Positions 23,650 to 35,599 of a DNA stretch of 64,000 bases are shown here, piece after piece. A model generated the notes under the pieces. It did no database searches. It was not told where the DNA came from and worked only from the letters and a program-made list of their open reading frames with translations. The translations under genes and the position numbers were made by a program. Position 1 is the first letter of the stretch. Each line of letters begins with the position of its first letter. The stretch is from Ptychodera flava. Its lineage: Eukaryota; Hemichordata; Enteropneusta; Ptychoderidae. The stretch lies in assembly GCF_041260155.1 (NCBI RefSeq), contig NC_091930.1:41749596-41813595 (forward strand), given 5' to 3'.

Positions 23650-23745
23650 CCTGCCATGTCAGACTAGTACAAAATTAACATAAAGGTCACACAAGGTGAA
23701 CTCGGCGGCAAGTAAACAAGGTGGTTGTCTGACATGGTCAGACGA
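23650..23745. mobile_element. Small hairpin MITE, copy 2
   Basis: About 95 bp with inverted ends: CCTGCCATGTCAGACTAGT on the left and GTTGTCTGACATGGTCAG on the right. Same family as the copies at 17.03 and 26.08 kb. It lies about 0.5 kb upstream of the start codon of the pseudokinase gene. Confidence 0.65.
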
Positions 23746-24390
23746 CATGTGCACTGCATTGCAAAGTTTCGAAACAACATTCTCTTCATATTTAAATACG
23801 CGTCACCTCAATGTGTGCCCTGAGAACCATTACATTGTATGTTGTAATTTAGTTCATTGTAGCGTAGTTTGTGTTACCCATAAACAAAACGCGCGTTTCG
23901 CGCAGCCCTGCAAAACGGTCAAGCTGTCAGGACACTGTATATGCAAGTATGGAGGAAATGAAAAAAACGAGAATACACAATGTATTTACAGGATTATACG
24001 GAGCTTATTTGAAACAGGATGCTCACTAACAGCATGCTCCACCACATATAAGAACATAATTCAAATGGAGTTACGAACAACTTGACATTGCCAGTTGGTA
24101 AATAAATCAAGGGTACTTTTAAGACTTAAAATTGTATTATCATGGTTTTTATGAGTTATTGTGGGCAAACAGTCATAGCATGACCTCTGCCTAATGCGTA
24201 TGGAGTCATTGTGCAAAAAACAGAGCTCAACGTCGAAATTTACTATTCAAAAACACTGTGTGAATACTTAAAATAGCAAAATGTCGAAACAGTACGACGA
24301 TTTAAAAATCTTGTAGCTGACAAGCTCATTTCATTTCCATCTTAGGGAAAGAGATTGCTTATGACAATAAAAGGGCTGCCGTCATCTGGT

Positions 24391-24396
<6 letters not shown>

Positions 24397-24444
<48 letters not shown>

Positions 24445-24458
24445 TAGAGAGAGAGAGA
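24397..24458. repeat. (GA)n microsatellite
   Basis: About 60 bp of GA dinucleotides with two small interruptions near the right end. Confidence 0.97.
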
Positions 24459-26082
24459 TTATACTTGAAGTGGTTATCAAAGATACATAAAACTTGTAAC
24501 CTTGCTCGTGAGGCACTATTCTCGTTCTTACATGTTTATTATGTTACCTACATATGGCGCCAAATTAACAGTTGCAAACGTTTGATTAGTAACTACCAAG
24601 TGCGTTTCAGATTTGACACACACCCTCTTTCCAATAATCAAACATCGAGCCTACAGCAGCTTTTCAGTCTCAGGATTGGAAAATGATTGCATTATGCATG
24701 TGACTTTGCTGTTTTTAAAATTTTAATTGTATCGCTGCTTCTGCGTACATCACTGTGTTTATATTAAGTTTAAGTATATAAATCGTGTTCACTGTTGGTC
24801 CAGGCAAAATAAGTACGACTGTCAGACGCGTGAATTAGCCTTGCTGTAAACACTTTTAAACAATTTTGATTCTCCTTGTCACTGTATTGAGGAAAGAATC
24901 GCCTTTACCCAAAGTCTTGGCCTCAATGATGAAAAACTTGGACGCAGGGTCAGCATAATTATGCTTCCGGAAAATTGAACTTCACTGAATTTCCCTCGAA
25001 GGTAATACCAAATTGCATTAAAAGCTTTGATGAAGTCTACAACATTTGTTGTGCAATTTGATGTCATTTAATTATTATAAGTAAAATTCCATCTACGCAA
25101 CTTCAGTATTTGCAATGACAACGACAAAATACAGCTTTGATGTGTTACAAAATAATTAGTAGCCGGTTTGAAAGAGAGAATGTTTTAAAGGCAGCTAGCT
25201 TGCCTAGATGACTACCTGTGAATAGAACTTTTGAAATGTCCAAGACAGCTGTTTCGCTATGGCATTTGATATGACAAAGATGAAAGACAAAATGATTCAG
25301 GATGTTTCTCCAATCATGGGTGTAGAGATTTCTCTCAATGGACTTAAAAACCAAATAGCGTGTTGCTTTTCAACTTTGAACTTGGCGCTTAAGTAGTTGG
25401 ATAATTCTCAACTCAACTTTTTTACTTATTTATAGTAAGAAAGTCAGTCTTCTGTGTTTGCTGTAAAATAACTTTCCAAAGATTCAAGAAATTAAGGAGC
25501 TTTGGAAGATGAGAGCAACCAAGTCAGACGACACTTAAATCATAATACTCAAATAATCATCTTTGCGTCCTTTAAAAAATCAGTTTTGAAAGTATAATTT
25601 GTATTTCATGAAATATATCATAATTTTATTTTGAAGTCAAATGATATAGGATAGAAGAAACAATATTTGTCTGTTATCGAAAGTGTTATTCCGTGTTGGC
25701 ACATGGCTTGATCTTCTAAAAATGATATTTTTCTCCAGTTCTTGTTCAGTGTACTGAGGTATTGTCTTTTAGTGCATGGGGATCAGTTGTTGGGGAATTC
25801 CATCAGTCAACAATCTAGCAATGGATATAGGTGCGTAAAAATGCTTCGAATTAACAAGGGATCGCTTTATATTATATATTGGAATTTCCAGTTCCATGGA
25901 GGATTGTAACAAGGGTCAAACTCCTTGGCGCCCGTCTTTATTGGCATGGTGGCTTGACATGACGTCTTTTGAACAGGTCAAAGTGGACATTCCAATGTTA
26001 ATGTGACGATTTTGTATGTTGCTAACGTTAACTGTATAACCAAGAAACGAAACGATTCAAATATAGCAACCTGCCATCTCAG

Positions 26083-26212
26083 GCTAGTTATTTGTTTACA
26101 TGAACAGCTGCCCTCGCAAGGGTCAAGAGGTTGTCTGGGCGTACATTTTAAACGTACACTAGTACATTTATAAATCCCAGTGGCCTGTAGTGGCAGGTTT
26201 CAAATTTCGTAA
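26083..26212. mobile_element. Small hairpin MITE, copy 3
   Basis: About 130 bp with inverted ends: ACCTGCCATCTCAGGCTAGT on the left and GGCCTGTAGTGGCAGGT on the right. The interior differs from the other copies and contains a further palindrome (GTACATTTTAAACGTAC near 26,141). Same family as copies 1 and 2. Confidence 0.65.
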
Positions 26213-26989
26213 CTTCCAAAACGGTTACGCCCCTGGTTTGTTTATTTGTATAATCAGATGACGAAATCGTTTTAAATACATCCATCTCCAATCTCAGGCC
26301 GCTGCAGAAAAATAAGTGCGATTTTTAAAATACGCCATTCGCCTTCAATACCAGACATGATCTAAAGAACTACTCGATGTTGCTTAAATTGAAATAGTCA
26401 AACTTTAAAAGATAGAAGCTGTATCACCCAACAATTTTTACATAAAATGTGATGTTTCGTCCTTATTATCAAGTATAATTGTTCTCCTGTATTGTTGCTA
26501 TGATCATCTCCTTTACTATAGAGTCTACTTTGAGCGAAATTTAGGGAAGGTGGCGCAATACAAACTCAAAGACGACAAGTATGGTTCACATTAAGTGTAG
26601 ATATTAATTGACTTTCACAATTTTAAATATCTGCTGACATTAACAATTCCCATTTCGTTCAAGGACAGTTAGATACGCCGTTCGTCTTTAGTTTTCACTA
26701 AAGAACAACTGCAACTACCTAAAGTAAAGAAAGAATGTCACCAATCATTAATTTTTTAAAATTGATAGTTACGAATTTCAAAAATGTCTGCTAATGACAT
26801 ATTCTCATTTCTATCGATTTTTTCAACATGTAAAACTCATCGTAATACTTTGTTTTCTTTAAAGGTTTGTAGCTATTTTTCTCTGACTACAGTGTTACCA
26901 ATATCATTTAATCTGACTTTGCAAAGTGGAGGTGAGTGAGGAAAGAAAAGAGCGCCCCCTATCAGTGTTAGGCACATTAAACAGGCGTG

Positions 26990-27420
26990 CTTTCAAAGTT
27001 CCCTTTTAGGTATTAATATCACCCGTCACCATGCATACGAAAAAGGCCAGGTTGACATTGTTCTACAAGGCCTTTGTGACTTTGATTATATCAACGTCCA
27101 CGTATATCGCGTAAAGTAGGCATATTTTCCAAAAACTTATCTACAATAAACGATGCAAACAAATGTATTTTTACTTGTGATCTCTATAGCGATGAACCTC
27201 CTAATGGATTTCTTGATTCGAAATAAGTTGGTTCATTTACTACGATTTACAAAAGCTGTAAAATTCCTGATATACGCAACCTATCATTCCAATTTCTTCC
27301 CAACGTCAAAGTCCCTTCAAAATCAATAGAAATGATATAATTATAACCAAGTAAACACAAATAAATACAAAACAAAATAGAAATTAAAGTTGCAAGCAGC
27401 ATTACCGGAGCCTGAATCTT
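26990..27420 (+). repeat. Diverged piece of the PARP-flank repeat
   Basis: From about 27,040 the sequence follows the same order of words as 45,300-45,490 and 56,225-56,410: a CGTCACCAT-type start, AGGCCTT-GTGACTT, TATCAACGTCCACGTATATC, ATATTTTCCAAAA, CAAACAAATG, and TGTGATC-CTATAG. From 27,235 it resembles about 46,150-46,290 (GATTTACAAA, AAAATTCCT, GATATAATTATAACC). It is a diverged and shortened relative of the 3' flank of the PARP14-like genes, either an old duplication or a shared transposon. Confidence 0.6.
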
Positions 27421-27484
27421 GAAACAATAATTGAGATATACAAAAGTACGGGCACTCAAGATGATATGAGAAAAAGTTTACTTC

Positions 27485-28345
27485 AAATAGTGCATTGGTT
27501 TGAGAGAAGGTTTTTCACATTATTCCCTTGTTATCATAAGTTTTTGACAAAATTGAATATGGCCGAAAAACAACGCGACCGACTCTGGTTCCTTTCGCAA
27601 AATTAAAAATACGTACTATTGTGAACATATTTCAATAGGTTAATCAGTTCATTTGTCTTTGGAAAAGAAGATTTTTGAACAAAATTCCTCGATAATCATA
27701 GGTGTTTTGAGGAAAACAATAAAACATGGTTGTTAAACCACGTATGTGATCAAAGTGTGCCTCGCAATCTTATGTTTTAATAGTAGAGATGATATTTGGA
27801 AAATTCCAGTTGAACTTGAGCATTGAGTTTCGGAGAAGAAGTGTTTTGAACATCATTTTTAAATAGCAATGTGGCTCCAAACCCGCGTGACCTATCCTAA
27901 TGTCATTTTTAAAATTCAATGCACTTAAACTAGTGGTGAAATGAGAAAAAAATCAGTTGATATGGTGTACTGGTTTTTGAGAAGTTTGTTTTAACATCGT
28001 TCCCTTGTAATCATAGGCTTTCTGAGAAAACTAATATGGTTGCCTAACTATGTGACTGATAAAAATGTACTTCGCAAGCTTCCTTGTCTACTTACCAGTG
28101 ATTATATAAGTAGAATCTAAGTTGAAATGGTGCATCGGTTTTTTGAAAAGAAGTATTTTAAACATGACTGCCTTTCTATCAAGCTTTTTTTACAAACTGC
28201 AATATTGCCGTCACACCATATCACACCATTTTATGCCTTCCGAAAACGTGAGGGAAATATCAAATATCATATGATACTCATGATGTAAGTTAAATTTCGT
28301 GTATCGGTTTTGGAGAGGAAAAGGTTTGAACGTAATTCATGGGTA
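27485..28345 (+). repeat. Degenerate tandem array, period about 165 bp
   Basis: Five to six diverged units begin near 27,490, 27,650, 27,815, 27,965, 28,125 and 28,293. Each unit has a GCAT-GGTTTTTGAGAAGAAG-like start, then TTTAACAT-ATTCCC-TGT-ATCATAGG, then a GAAAAC-AATATGG-TGCCTAAC-ACGTGAC-like middle and a CTTCGCAA-CTT-like end. The period is 150-170 bp. The array runs directly into the (AT)n/(GT)n tract at 28,350. There is no coding signal. Confidence 0.65.
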
Positions 28346-28346
28346 A

Positions 28347-28349
<3 letters not shown>

Positions 28350-28437
<88 letters not shown>

Positions 28438-28438
28438 C

Positions 28439-28491
<53 letters not shown>
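28350..28491. repeat. (AT)n-(GT)n compound microsatellite
   Basis: About 105 bp of AT dinucleotides, with an ACACATACAT interruption, then about 35 bp of GT. It abuts the left LTR of the Gypsy element. Confidence 0.98.
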
Positions 28492-28496
<5 letters not shown>

Positions 28497-29710
28497 CCAG
28501 GTAGTTAAACTGTCTTTTAAAACAGTCAGTGAACTTAACCCGACCCAAGTTCATATCACACAATCAACAAACCAGGAAAGAATGATTATCGTACAATTTG
28601 CATTGCAGTTTATATTGGGTTTATTTCACTACACCTAAAATCTCTACTACTAATGATAATAATAATAAAAGAATAAAAAAAGACTGGTCTACAATGATTA
28701 AAACTAATAGCAGTATTACTGGAAAATATTTTCCAGGGGCAACATTTACAGTTAATCCACAATAATAAAGTTCCAGGTAATTCTAAAATGGCTGTTGTCT
28801 AGGTTCATTCACTTAGCTATTGTCCGTATAGTTGTACAATGGTTGCTCCTTGAGTTGTAGGTCAATGTCCGTCCTGTTGCTATGACGATGACAGTCTATC
28901 CAATAGGAAACTAGGTTACACACAGAGTCCTTCCAGACGATCCTCCCTGGGGATTTGGTATTCCAACCCTGGTAGCAATAATCGAGTTGATGATTGACAC
29001 GAACACTTCCAGGCACTCCTTGTTGGCTCTTCACTCAGGCCACACAATAGGAACACACGCAGTCTATCAGTAATTCATTAACTGGATCTCCTCTGTAAGC
29101 ACAGTCATGTAAAAGACCAATGCAATTATGTAAGCGTTTCCTTCTGTTTACACAACCTCATTCAAGATGAGACTAAGTCAACATGATAGTAAATATACTC
29201 TACAAAAACTCCCATTGAAACAAAGTAACTAAGAATCACAGAAAATCTTCGCTCAAAATCAGAAAACCCAAATTTCAACATCTTAAATAAAATTCACTAC
29301 TATCATAAAGTACTACTTGAATCAAAGTAACTACAGAAAAGCAACTTAAAACTTTTGCACGTTCACAGGGAAACACATGGTCCTTCCACATTTCAACTTT
29401 AGGAATTTCTCACACTCTGAGACTTTTAAAAGTTCATTGCTTTCAATACCAAAGTATTCAAATACACATACCTGTAAGCACAGTCATGTAAAAGACCAAC
29501 CACGTTGTCTTGGAATTTGTAAAACGGATAATAATTCCTAAACGTACATCCATACCAAAGTACTGTCTTCAAGCAGTGACAATCAGTAGAGCATTGCAAT
29601 GCATTGTGGGTGAAGACGCTATCAATGAAATTCCAAACATGTGTCATCACACTCAAACAACACGCAGTAGACCTAATCACATGACTTACAATCGTAACCG
29701 GGGTTACACA
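28492..29710 (-). repeat. 3' LTR of the Gypsy element
   Basis: About 1.2 kb, nearly collinear with 37,468-38,702. Left border TGTAACC, right border GGTTACACA followed by the polypurine tract. Confidence 0.9.
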
Positions 29711-29718
29711 TTCCCCTC
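29711..29718 (-). other. Polypurine tract of the Gypsy element
   Basis: GAGGGGAA on the minus strand, directly before the 3' LTR. This is the standard place for plus-strand priming in LTR elements. Confidence 0.6.
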
Positions 29719-29970
29719 AGATGCTTACACACTCTGGGTGTAAGTTACTTTGGTAATTGATATATTGAGACTCAAAGTTAAAACATTAGACTTAAAAAGG
29801 CAAAGGTCATCGTCAATGTAACCAACTGTTATTGTTTTAACAGTCAGTCACACTAATCATAATTCACGTTTTTGCGAACAAGAAGCATCTCTGTACCTGG
29901 TAAAGGTATTACATGAGTGGTAGGAGTTAACAGAATTAGCAATTTGCTTGTACCCCCATTCGGTCATAGG

Positions 29971-31515
29971 TCAATTTATCAGTAGGCCGTCCAGCATTCT
30001 GTCGTTTTGGTCGTCCTTCTGTGGTTGGTTGTGGCATAATTTCCACTTCATTCTGTGTGTTTCTCTTTCACCAGGCACATCTGTTGTATCAGTAGGGTCG
30101 GCTGCTGTTTCTATGGTGCTGATATCATTGTCGTCTGTTACTATTTGTGATGCTTTAGGGATTGGCGGGTTGGCAAACAATTCCTCCATATCTGAATCAG
30201 TGTCTGTGTCCTCTTTCTTATCAGTCTGTTGTCTGGCGCGACTGTCTGGTAACTGGTCTTCTTTCTTCAGTTTGGAGGACAAATAGTCAATAGGAAGTAG
30301 CATGTTCCTATGTAATGTCCATTCTACCCCATCTCCAGTTTCTCGCTTTACCACATACACGGGCAAGTTGTCTTCCAATCTCTTCTCAACAACATGTACA
30401 TCAGGTTTCCAGCGATCAGCCAGTTTGTGTTTGCCTATCAACCCAACGTTGCGTTTTAGTACTGTCTCCCACAAGCAGGTCACTACAACGCACCTTGCTG
30501 TCATAGCGTCTCTTGTTGGCAAGTGCCTTCTTCTTCGCTTTATTCTCAGCTAATTCATAGGCTCCTTTCAGTCGGCTTTTCAGGTCCTCGACGTACTGCA
30601 AGTAATCGTGTTTGGTGTATTCATCTGGGCTAACACCAAAACAGAGATCAATGGGTAGTCTGGATTCTCTTCCAAACATGAGGTAAAACGGTAAGAACTA
30701 AGTGGCATCATCTTGATACAGTTGTAAGCATGCACAAGAAAACTGATATGTTGGCTCCAGTGCTGCTTTTCCTTGGTATTTAAAGTTCCGAGCATGTTCA
30801 ACAATTTACGATTAAATCTCTCTGGCTGCGGATCCCCTCACCAATGATATGGCGTCGTTCTGGCCACTTTCAATAATTCCTTGATGAGTCTGTTCTCAAA
30901 GCTGCGTCCCTGGTCACTATGGATACGGGCTGGTAGTCCATACAAAGACTTCTCCCACAGAACTTTCGCTACCGTCTTTGGTTCTTGATCTTTAGTCTGG
31001 TACGTTTGTACATTTCTAGTATTAAGGTCAGTTACCACTAGTACATTCTGTGTGTTACTTCTTTGCTGTTCTATGTTCAGAAAATCAATGCAGACTAATT
31101 CCATTGGGCAGCTTAAGAATATGTTAATCATTGGAGCAGCCCGACGTGGCAACTGTTTTCTCTGTACATACCTACTACAAGTCTGGCACTTTCTTTCGAC
31201 GTCTGCTCTCATTCTTGGCCGGTAGAATCTTGCTCTGAGGAGATCAAAAGTTCGGCCGACTTCCATAAGACCCACGTCATCATGCAAGGCTTCCATGGCT
31301 TGTGCCCTATACTTGGTCGGTAATACCAGTTGGTTTGTCTCCCTTCCATGGTTATCTCTAGTCTTGCAAAACAATAGTATATGCCATAGAAAAAGCCTGT
31401 TTCTTTGTCTGAGCAATATCTTGACTTCATCAGGAAGTGATTTCAAGTCTACTTTCTTCTTTCCATCTTCAATGTAGCCTATCACTTCATTCAATACTTC
31501 ATCATTTCTTTGCAA
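29971..31515 (-). pseudogene. Gypsy integrase region and C-terminal tail (fossil)
   Basis: The zinc-binding HHCC part is visible (HDDVGLMEVGRT ... CQTCSRYVQRK), followed by the DDE core (ELVCIDFLNIE, VVTDLNTR, IHSDQGRSFENRLI) and later HISFLVHAYNCIKMMPLSSY and MFGRESRLPIDLCFG. A charged tail continues to about 29,971. It is part of the broken element. Confidence 0.85.
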
Positions 31516-31905
31516 GGCAAACTAATCCTTCTCTTTTGCTACCATGGAGGCAGGGGTTCCCGGAGGAAACTCTCCATAGTATTGTAGCTTATAATATGGT
31601 TTCGGCAATGCAGCTGATGAGATGGCCACTGTTTGTGTGTGATTCAATCTTACTGTGGTGCTGGTTATTGTCAACTTCGGTGGTACAAGTGCAAGACAGC
31701 ACACGATGCTGACATACATTGGCTGTAGTTGGTCTTATGATACCATGGCTCATGGTAATGGCACCTATCACTTCTCTGGTCATAATTTCATCTGATTGCT
31801 TATCACTCCTACGAGGTGTTCTCTCAGTCGTCTTATCTTATCCATCATATCTCGTGTTCTGGTCATAGTCATGTCGCATTTTGGACGGTAAGACAGTGCA
31901 CAGCG

Positions 31906-32532
31906 TCAATGTTGGCTCTGCCACTTCGATACTGTAACGGTATGCAAATCATAACCCCGGGCAGCTAACCATCTGTGTCCCGTAGCATCTAACTTTGCTG
32001 TGGTAAGGACGTAAGTCAGTAGGTTGTTGTCAGTAACAACTTTGAACTTCGTCCCATACATACGTCGTGAATCTTGCTTGTGACACACCACTTCAAGGCA
32101 AGGAACTCTAACTTATGCACTTTATATCTCCTTTCCCTTTTTGTCAGTCCTCGACTGGCGAAGGCCATAGGTTTAAGCAGGCCATCATGTTCTTCATACA
32201 GTAATGAACCCAGGCCATCCAGACTGGCATCGGTATGCAGTTTAAATGGTCGGGATAGGTCTGCAAGTGCTAACACTAGAGTGTTTGTCAGTAGTTCGAT
32301 GATCTTGTCCATGGCTTTTTGACACTCTAGCGTCCATCTGTCGCCAAAGGGTTCTGTAGCATTTCTGCATGGTATGCCCTCATTGTCCTTATACTTCCCT
32401 AGCCTCGTTCCCAACTTCGGAGGGATATACCCAGCAGTCAGGTCATTCATGGGCTTGACAATTTGGGCATAATTCTCAATAAAGCGTCGATAGTATCCTG
32501 TAAATCCGAGAAATGTCTTTAGCTCAAGTACG
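31906..32532 (-). pseudogene. Gypsy RT C-terminal and RNase H region (fossil)
   Basis: FLGFTGYYRRFIENYAQIV is the classical Gypsy RT-RNase H connection motif. It is followed by FKLHTDASLDGLGSLLYEE (RNase H active-site region) and LEFLALKWCVT. It lies left of the inserted TTAA element. Confidence 0.88.
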
Positions 32533-32536
32533 TTAA

Positions 32537-33720
32537 GGCGAGGCTCGAGAAATTTCTTATGAATATGCAAATTTGCACTAATAAATATTCATGTTTCCAC
32601 GAGCGCGCGCGCTCAGCACGATTGAACTGGACCGCGGACGTGTATGTATGGTATGTAGTGTGCGAGTGTAGCCTTCGAGGCTTCAGCTCACGTAAGCAAG
32701 AGACCCAAACCGCTAGATTTTGAACGGCTTTTTATGCCAACCAACTTCACCGTTTCGGTCTTTAGCATATCCAGAGCCAACGAAGACTTTTACATATCGA
32801 AATGAACGCAGTTAGACGAACGATATTGTGGCTACGCCAACATGGTTGCCGCCATCAGCACACGCGTTGATCCCTGATGTGGCCCGCCACTTGTTTTCGC
32901 CATCATTCATCAATGACAGACTGAGGTGTTTTAGCAAAAACTGATTGTCACTACTCACGACATGTACAAATAAACGTCAGAGATAAAAGCAAGGGTAAGT
33001 ATTTTCTCGATCTCCGAACTGCCCTCGCACCGACGCGATTGCTGAATGCGTGCTGAAATGGACGCGACCGCCTCGTTACTAGGATACAGTCAGCTGTCTT
33101 TACCCATAAAGCATTGTATGTGGTCCCTGGATGGGCTTCCCCAGGGGCCTGCATAGGGATTCCCCGGGCCGGCTAGAGTCCCAAATTATGAAAAGAAAAT
33201 GCCAAAATCCAGCCGCTAAACATGTTTTTTTTTTTTTTAAATCGCTGATTTGAATATTATATTGACATGTTTGTCGATTTCATGCTGACAATTCTTTATC
33301 CCAGAAAGCAAGTGCAGGCACAGTTTGAGCCCAATTACGCTCGTTTTGGAGGTCGTCCGTCAAGGGTCAGCTGATATTTTGTGGCGAGTCATTAATACGG
33401 AGGCGAAATTTCTTACATTAGGTCGCACTAGTGATGGAAAATGGGGTCAACGTGGACAATGTGGTTGTTTACAGGATCTGGGGGAGTCTAGCGGCTGGAT
33501 TCTGTGCTCGAACTGACGATACCATTTTCGAACCAAAAATACCGTTTTTTAGTAAATTAATAACTATTTCGGGGATTTCATCAACATAATACTATTTTGC
33601 AGAGTCGTTTTTTAATAAAATACATATACAAAGTTTGACTAATACGGAAGGATGAGTCGGTTTAGCCAGCAAAACCGAAACGCATTCGTCTATAGAGGGC
33701 GCCCTTGCAGGAGCCGTGCC
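32537..33720. mobile_element. DNA element with TTAA target duplication inserted in Gypsy pol
   Basis: About 1,184 bp flanked by TTAA on each side (32,533-32,536 and 33,721-33,724). The termini are imperfect inverted repeats: GGCGAGGCTC on the left, and GGCACGGCTC as the reverse complement of the right end. The flanks on both sides are Gypsy pol, so it inserted into the Gypsy copy. The interior is partly CpG-rich (32,600-33,130) and contains no recognised transposase. TTAA duplication is typical of piggyBac and Kolobok superfamilies. Non-autonomous. Confidence 0.65.
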
Positions 33721-33724
33721 TTAA

Positions 33725-34803
33725 CATACTCGAGAGCTCTTTAATATTCTTTGGGGTTGGCCAATTCTTCAAAGCTTCTATCTTGCTGGGATCAGGGCTC
33801 ACACCATTTTCATCAACTTTATGTCCAACATAGGTGACTGTCCTCCAAAACAGCTGACATTTCTCAGGTGATAATTTCAAACCATACTCAGCTAATAGGT
33901 CCAGCGCTTTCATTAGACTGTCTTCTGCTTCGTCAACATATCTGCCAAATATAATTAAATCATCCAAGTATATCAATAGTTCAATCAGGTGCATATTACT
34001 CATACATTTCTCCATCAATCTCTAAAAAGTGGCTGGTGCTCCTTTGATTCCCTGGGGAATCCGTTCAAACTGGTAGAACCCAAGGGGACATATAAAAGCT
34101 GTCTTCTCCTTGTCTTCCTCTGCCACGGGAATCTGATAATAACCTGATTTCAAGTCTAGCACGTGACACCATGTACACCCGTTTAGGTAATTGAGTGCTT
34201 CCTGTATCTTAGGTACTGTGTACTGATTGGGTATCATCTTCGTGTATAGAGTCTGATAGTCCACGCACATATGTATTGCCCTCGATTTTTTCTCACAAGC
34301 ACAATAGGCGAAGCATATGGGCTCTTTGACTCCTTTATTATACCGGCGTCTAACAATGCCTGGATGTGGCGCTTCGTATCGTAGAAGTCCGCTGGTGCAT
34401 TTCTCTGTGACCTCTCTCGAAAAGGGGCCAGGTCACTCAGGGGAATACGATGTTCAATGGCTGATGTGTGTCCCACATCCCAATCGTGCTGTGAAAACAC
34501 ATGCTGTCTTTGCTTTAACTTCTCGTTGATTCTGACCTTGCCCTCATAACTGAGCGGGGAGTCACCAAAGTCAACAATGAAGTCCGCTTCATCGTCCTTC
34601 TTGTCACCACTGTCTTGTGCCGTCACTTTCATTTGGTAACTGCTGCACTCAGTATTCCCCTCAGAGCCCTTTTGTACTTGTTCAGGCATAAGTTCACTGG
34701 GTTGTATGGGCCGCATCCATTCTGGTAAGACTAAGTTCACAACAACACGTCTTGGCATGATGGTAATGTTATGTCTTGTCTTGTTATGTACAATGACTTT
34801 CAC
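33725..34803 (-). pseudogene. Gypsy reverse transcriptase region (fossil)
   Basis: RT motifs on the minus strand: KESKSPYASPIVLVRK, CHVLDLKSGYYQIPV, KTAFICPLGFYQFERIPQGI, LLIYLDDLIIFGR (the YLDD catalytic box) and VGHKVDENGVSPDPSKIEAL. This is a typical Ty3/Gypsy RT order. Part of the broken element. Confidence 0.9.
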
Positions 34804-35011
34804 TCATTGGGTACTCCCTGGCAGGAGGGTGGTTACACTGCTCTTTATTATCCATCCTCATGGGGTGTGGTGCTGGGACGGAGTTTCCATCAACATGGTT
34901 GTTTCTGGCAATCCGATTATTCCTCTTCCTATACATATCAATGGCATTGTCTTTCCACCTGGTATAGTAATGGGTTGATCCGTCCATCATGACCACACTT
35001 GTCAAAGGCAT

Positions 35012-35557
35012 CTATCCTCTTGTATGCTTCAGTGAAGAGAGAGCTGCCATCGGTAATTTCTTCAGGTAATGCTTTCCCACTTTTTCTTTACATCTATGAG
35101 CCATATTATGAAATATACTAGTGTTGGTACCGTAAATCACTGCTACGTCTCCACTTTGGTTACTGTCTGGGGTAACAAAAGCAAGTGTTTCACAAGTCTC
35201 CTCCACTCCAGCTACTTCCTTAGGGAACTGAATAGATACAGTGATATACCCATAGTATGGAACCACTTGATCGCCTGCACCACGTACTACCAAGTCTTCA
35301 ATTGGCTTGAGGCAGCAGTGAGACAGGTGTCGGTCGTAAAACGAGCGTGAAATGAGGATGACTTGGGAACCACTGTCAAGCAAACACTGGCAACTGATTC
35401 CATCGACGAACACTTCTGTAGTCATACTATCGCCTACGAGCCCTTCGGGTAGTGGTTGGTTGGCTATGGAATGTTCGTTAACTTGTGCAATGTTGTCGAC
35501 TTTGTCATTCCTTTCTTCGTGGGTATTACTGGGGCTACACTCTTCTTGGACATCCAC
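35012..35557 (-). pseudogene. Gypsy aspartic protease region (fossil)
   Basis: VFVDGISCQCLLDSGSQVIL carries the DSGS catalytic motif of retropepsins (family usually D[ST]G[AS]), followed by VRGAGDQVVPYYGYITVSI. It lies between the zinc knuckle and RT as expected. Confidence 0.85.
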
Positions 35558-35599
35558 GGGCCCCTCTACTGTGGTTGTCCCCGGTAGTTTCCCTTCGAC

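Larger units (their letters stand above)
23130..26990. other. Upstream flank of the pseudokinase gene, no gene recognised
   Basis: Two hairpin MITEs and a GA microsatellite lie here and are listed separately. An open stretch at 23,696-24,085 (+) of 129 residues starts inside a MITE, is Cys-rich by composition and shows no domain, so I do not call it a gene. The promoter of the minus-strand gene should lie just right of 23,121, but I see no distinctive motif. Confidence 0.5.

Noticed and set aside
23696-24085. 129-residue plus-strand open frame with many Cys
   Set aside because: It begins inside a hairpin MITE, shows no domain and no splice or signal context.
28267-28638. Open frames of repeating Tyr-Ile and Cys-Val
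   Set aside because: Produced by the (AT)n-(GT)n microsatellite, not by a gene.
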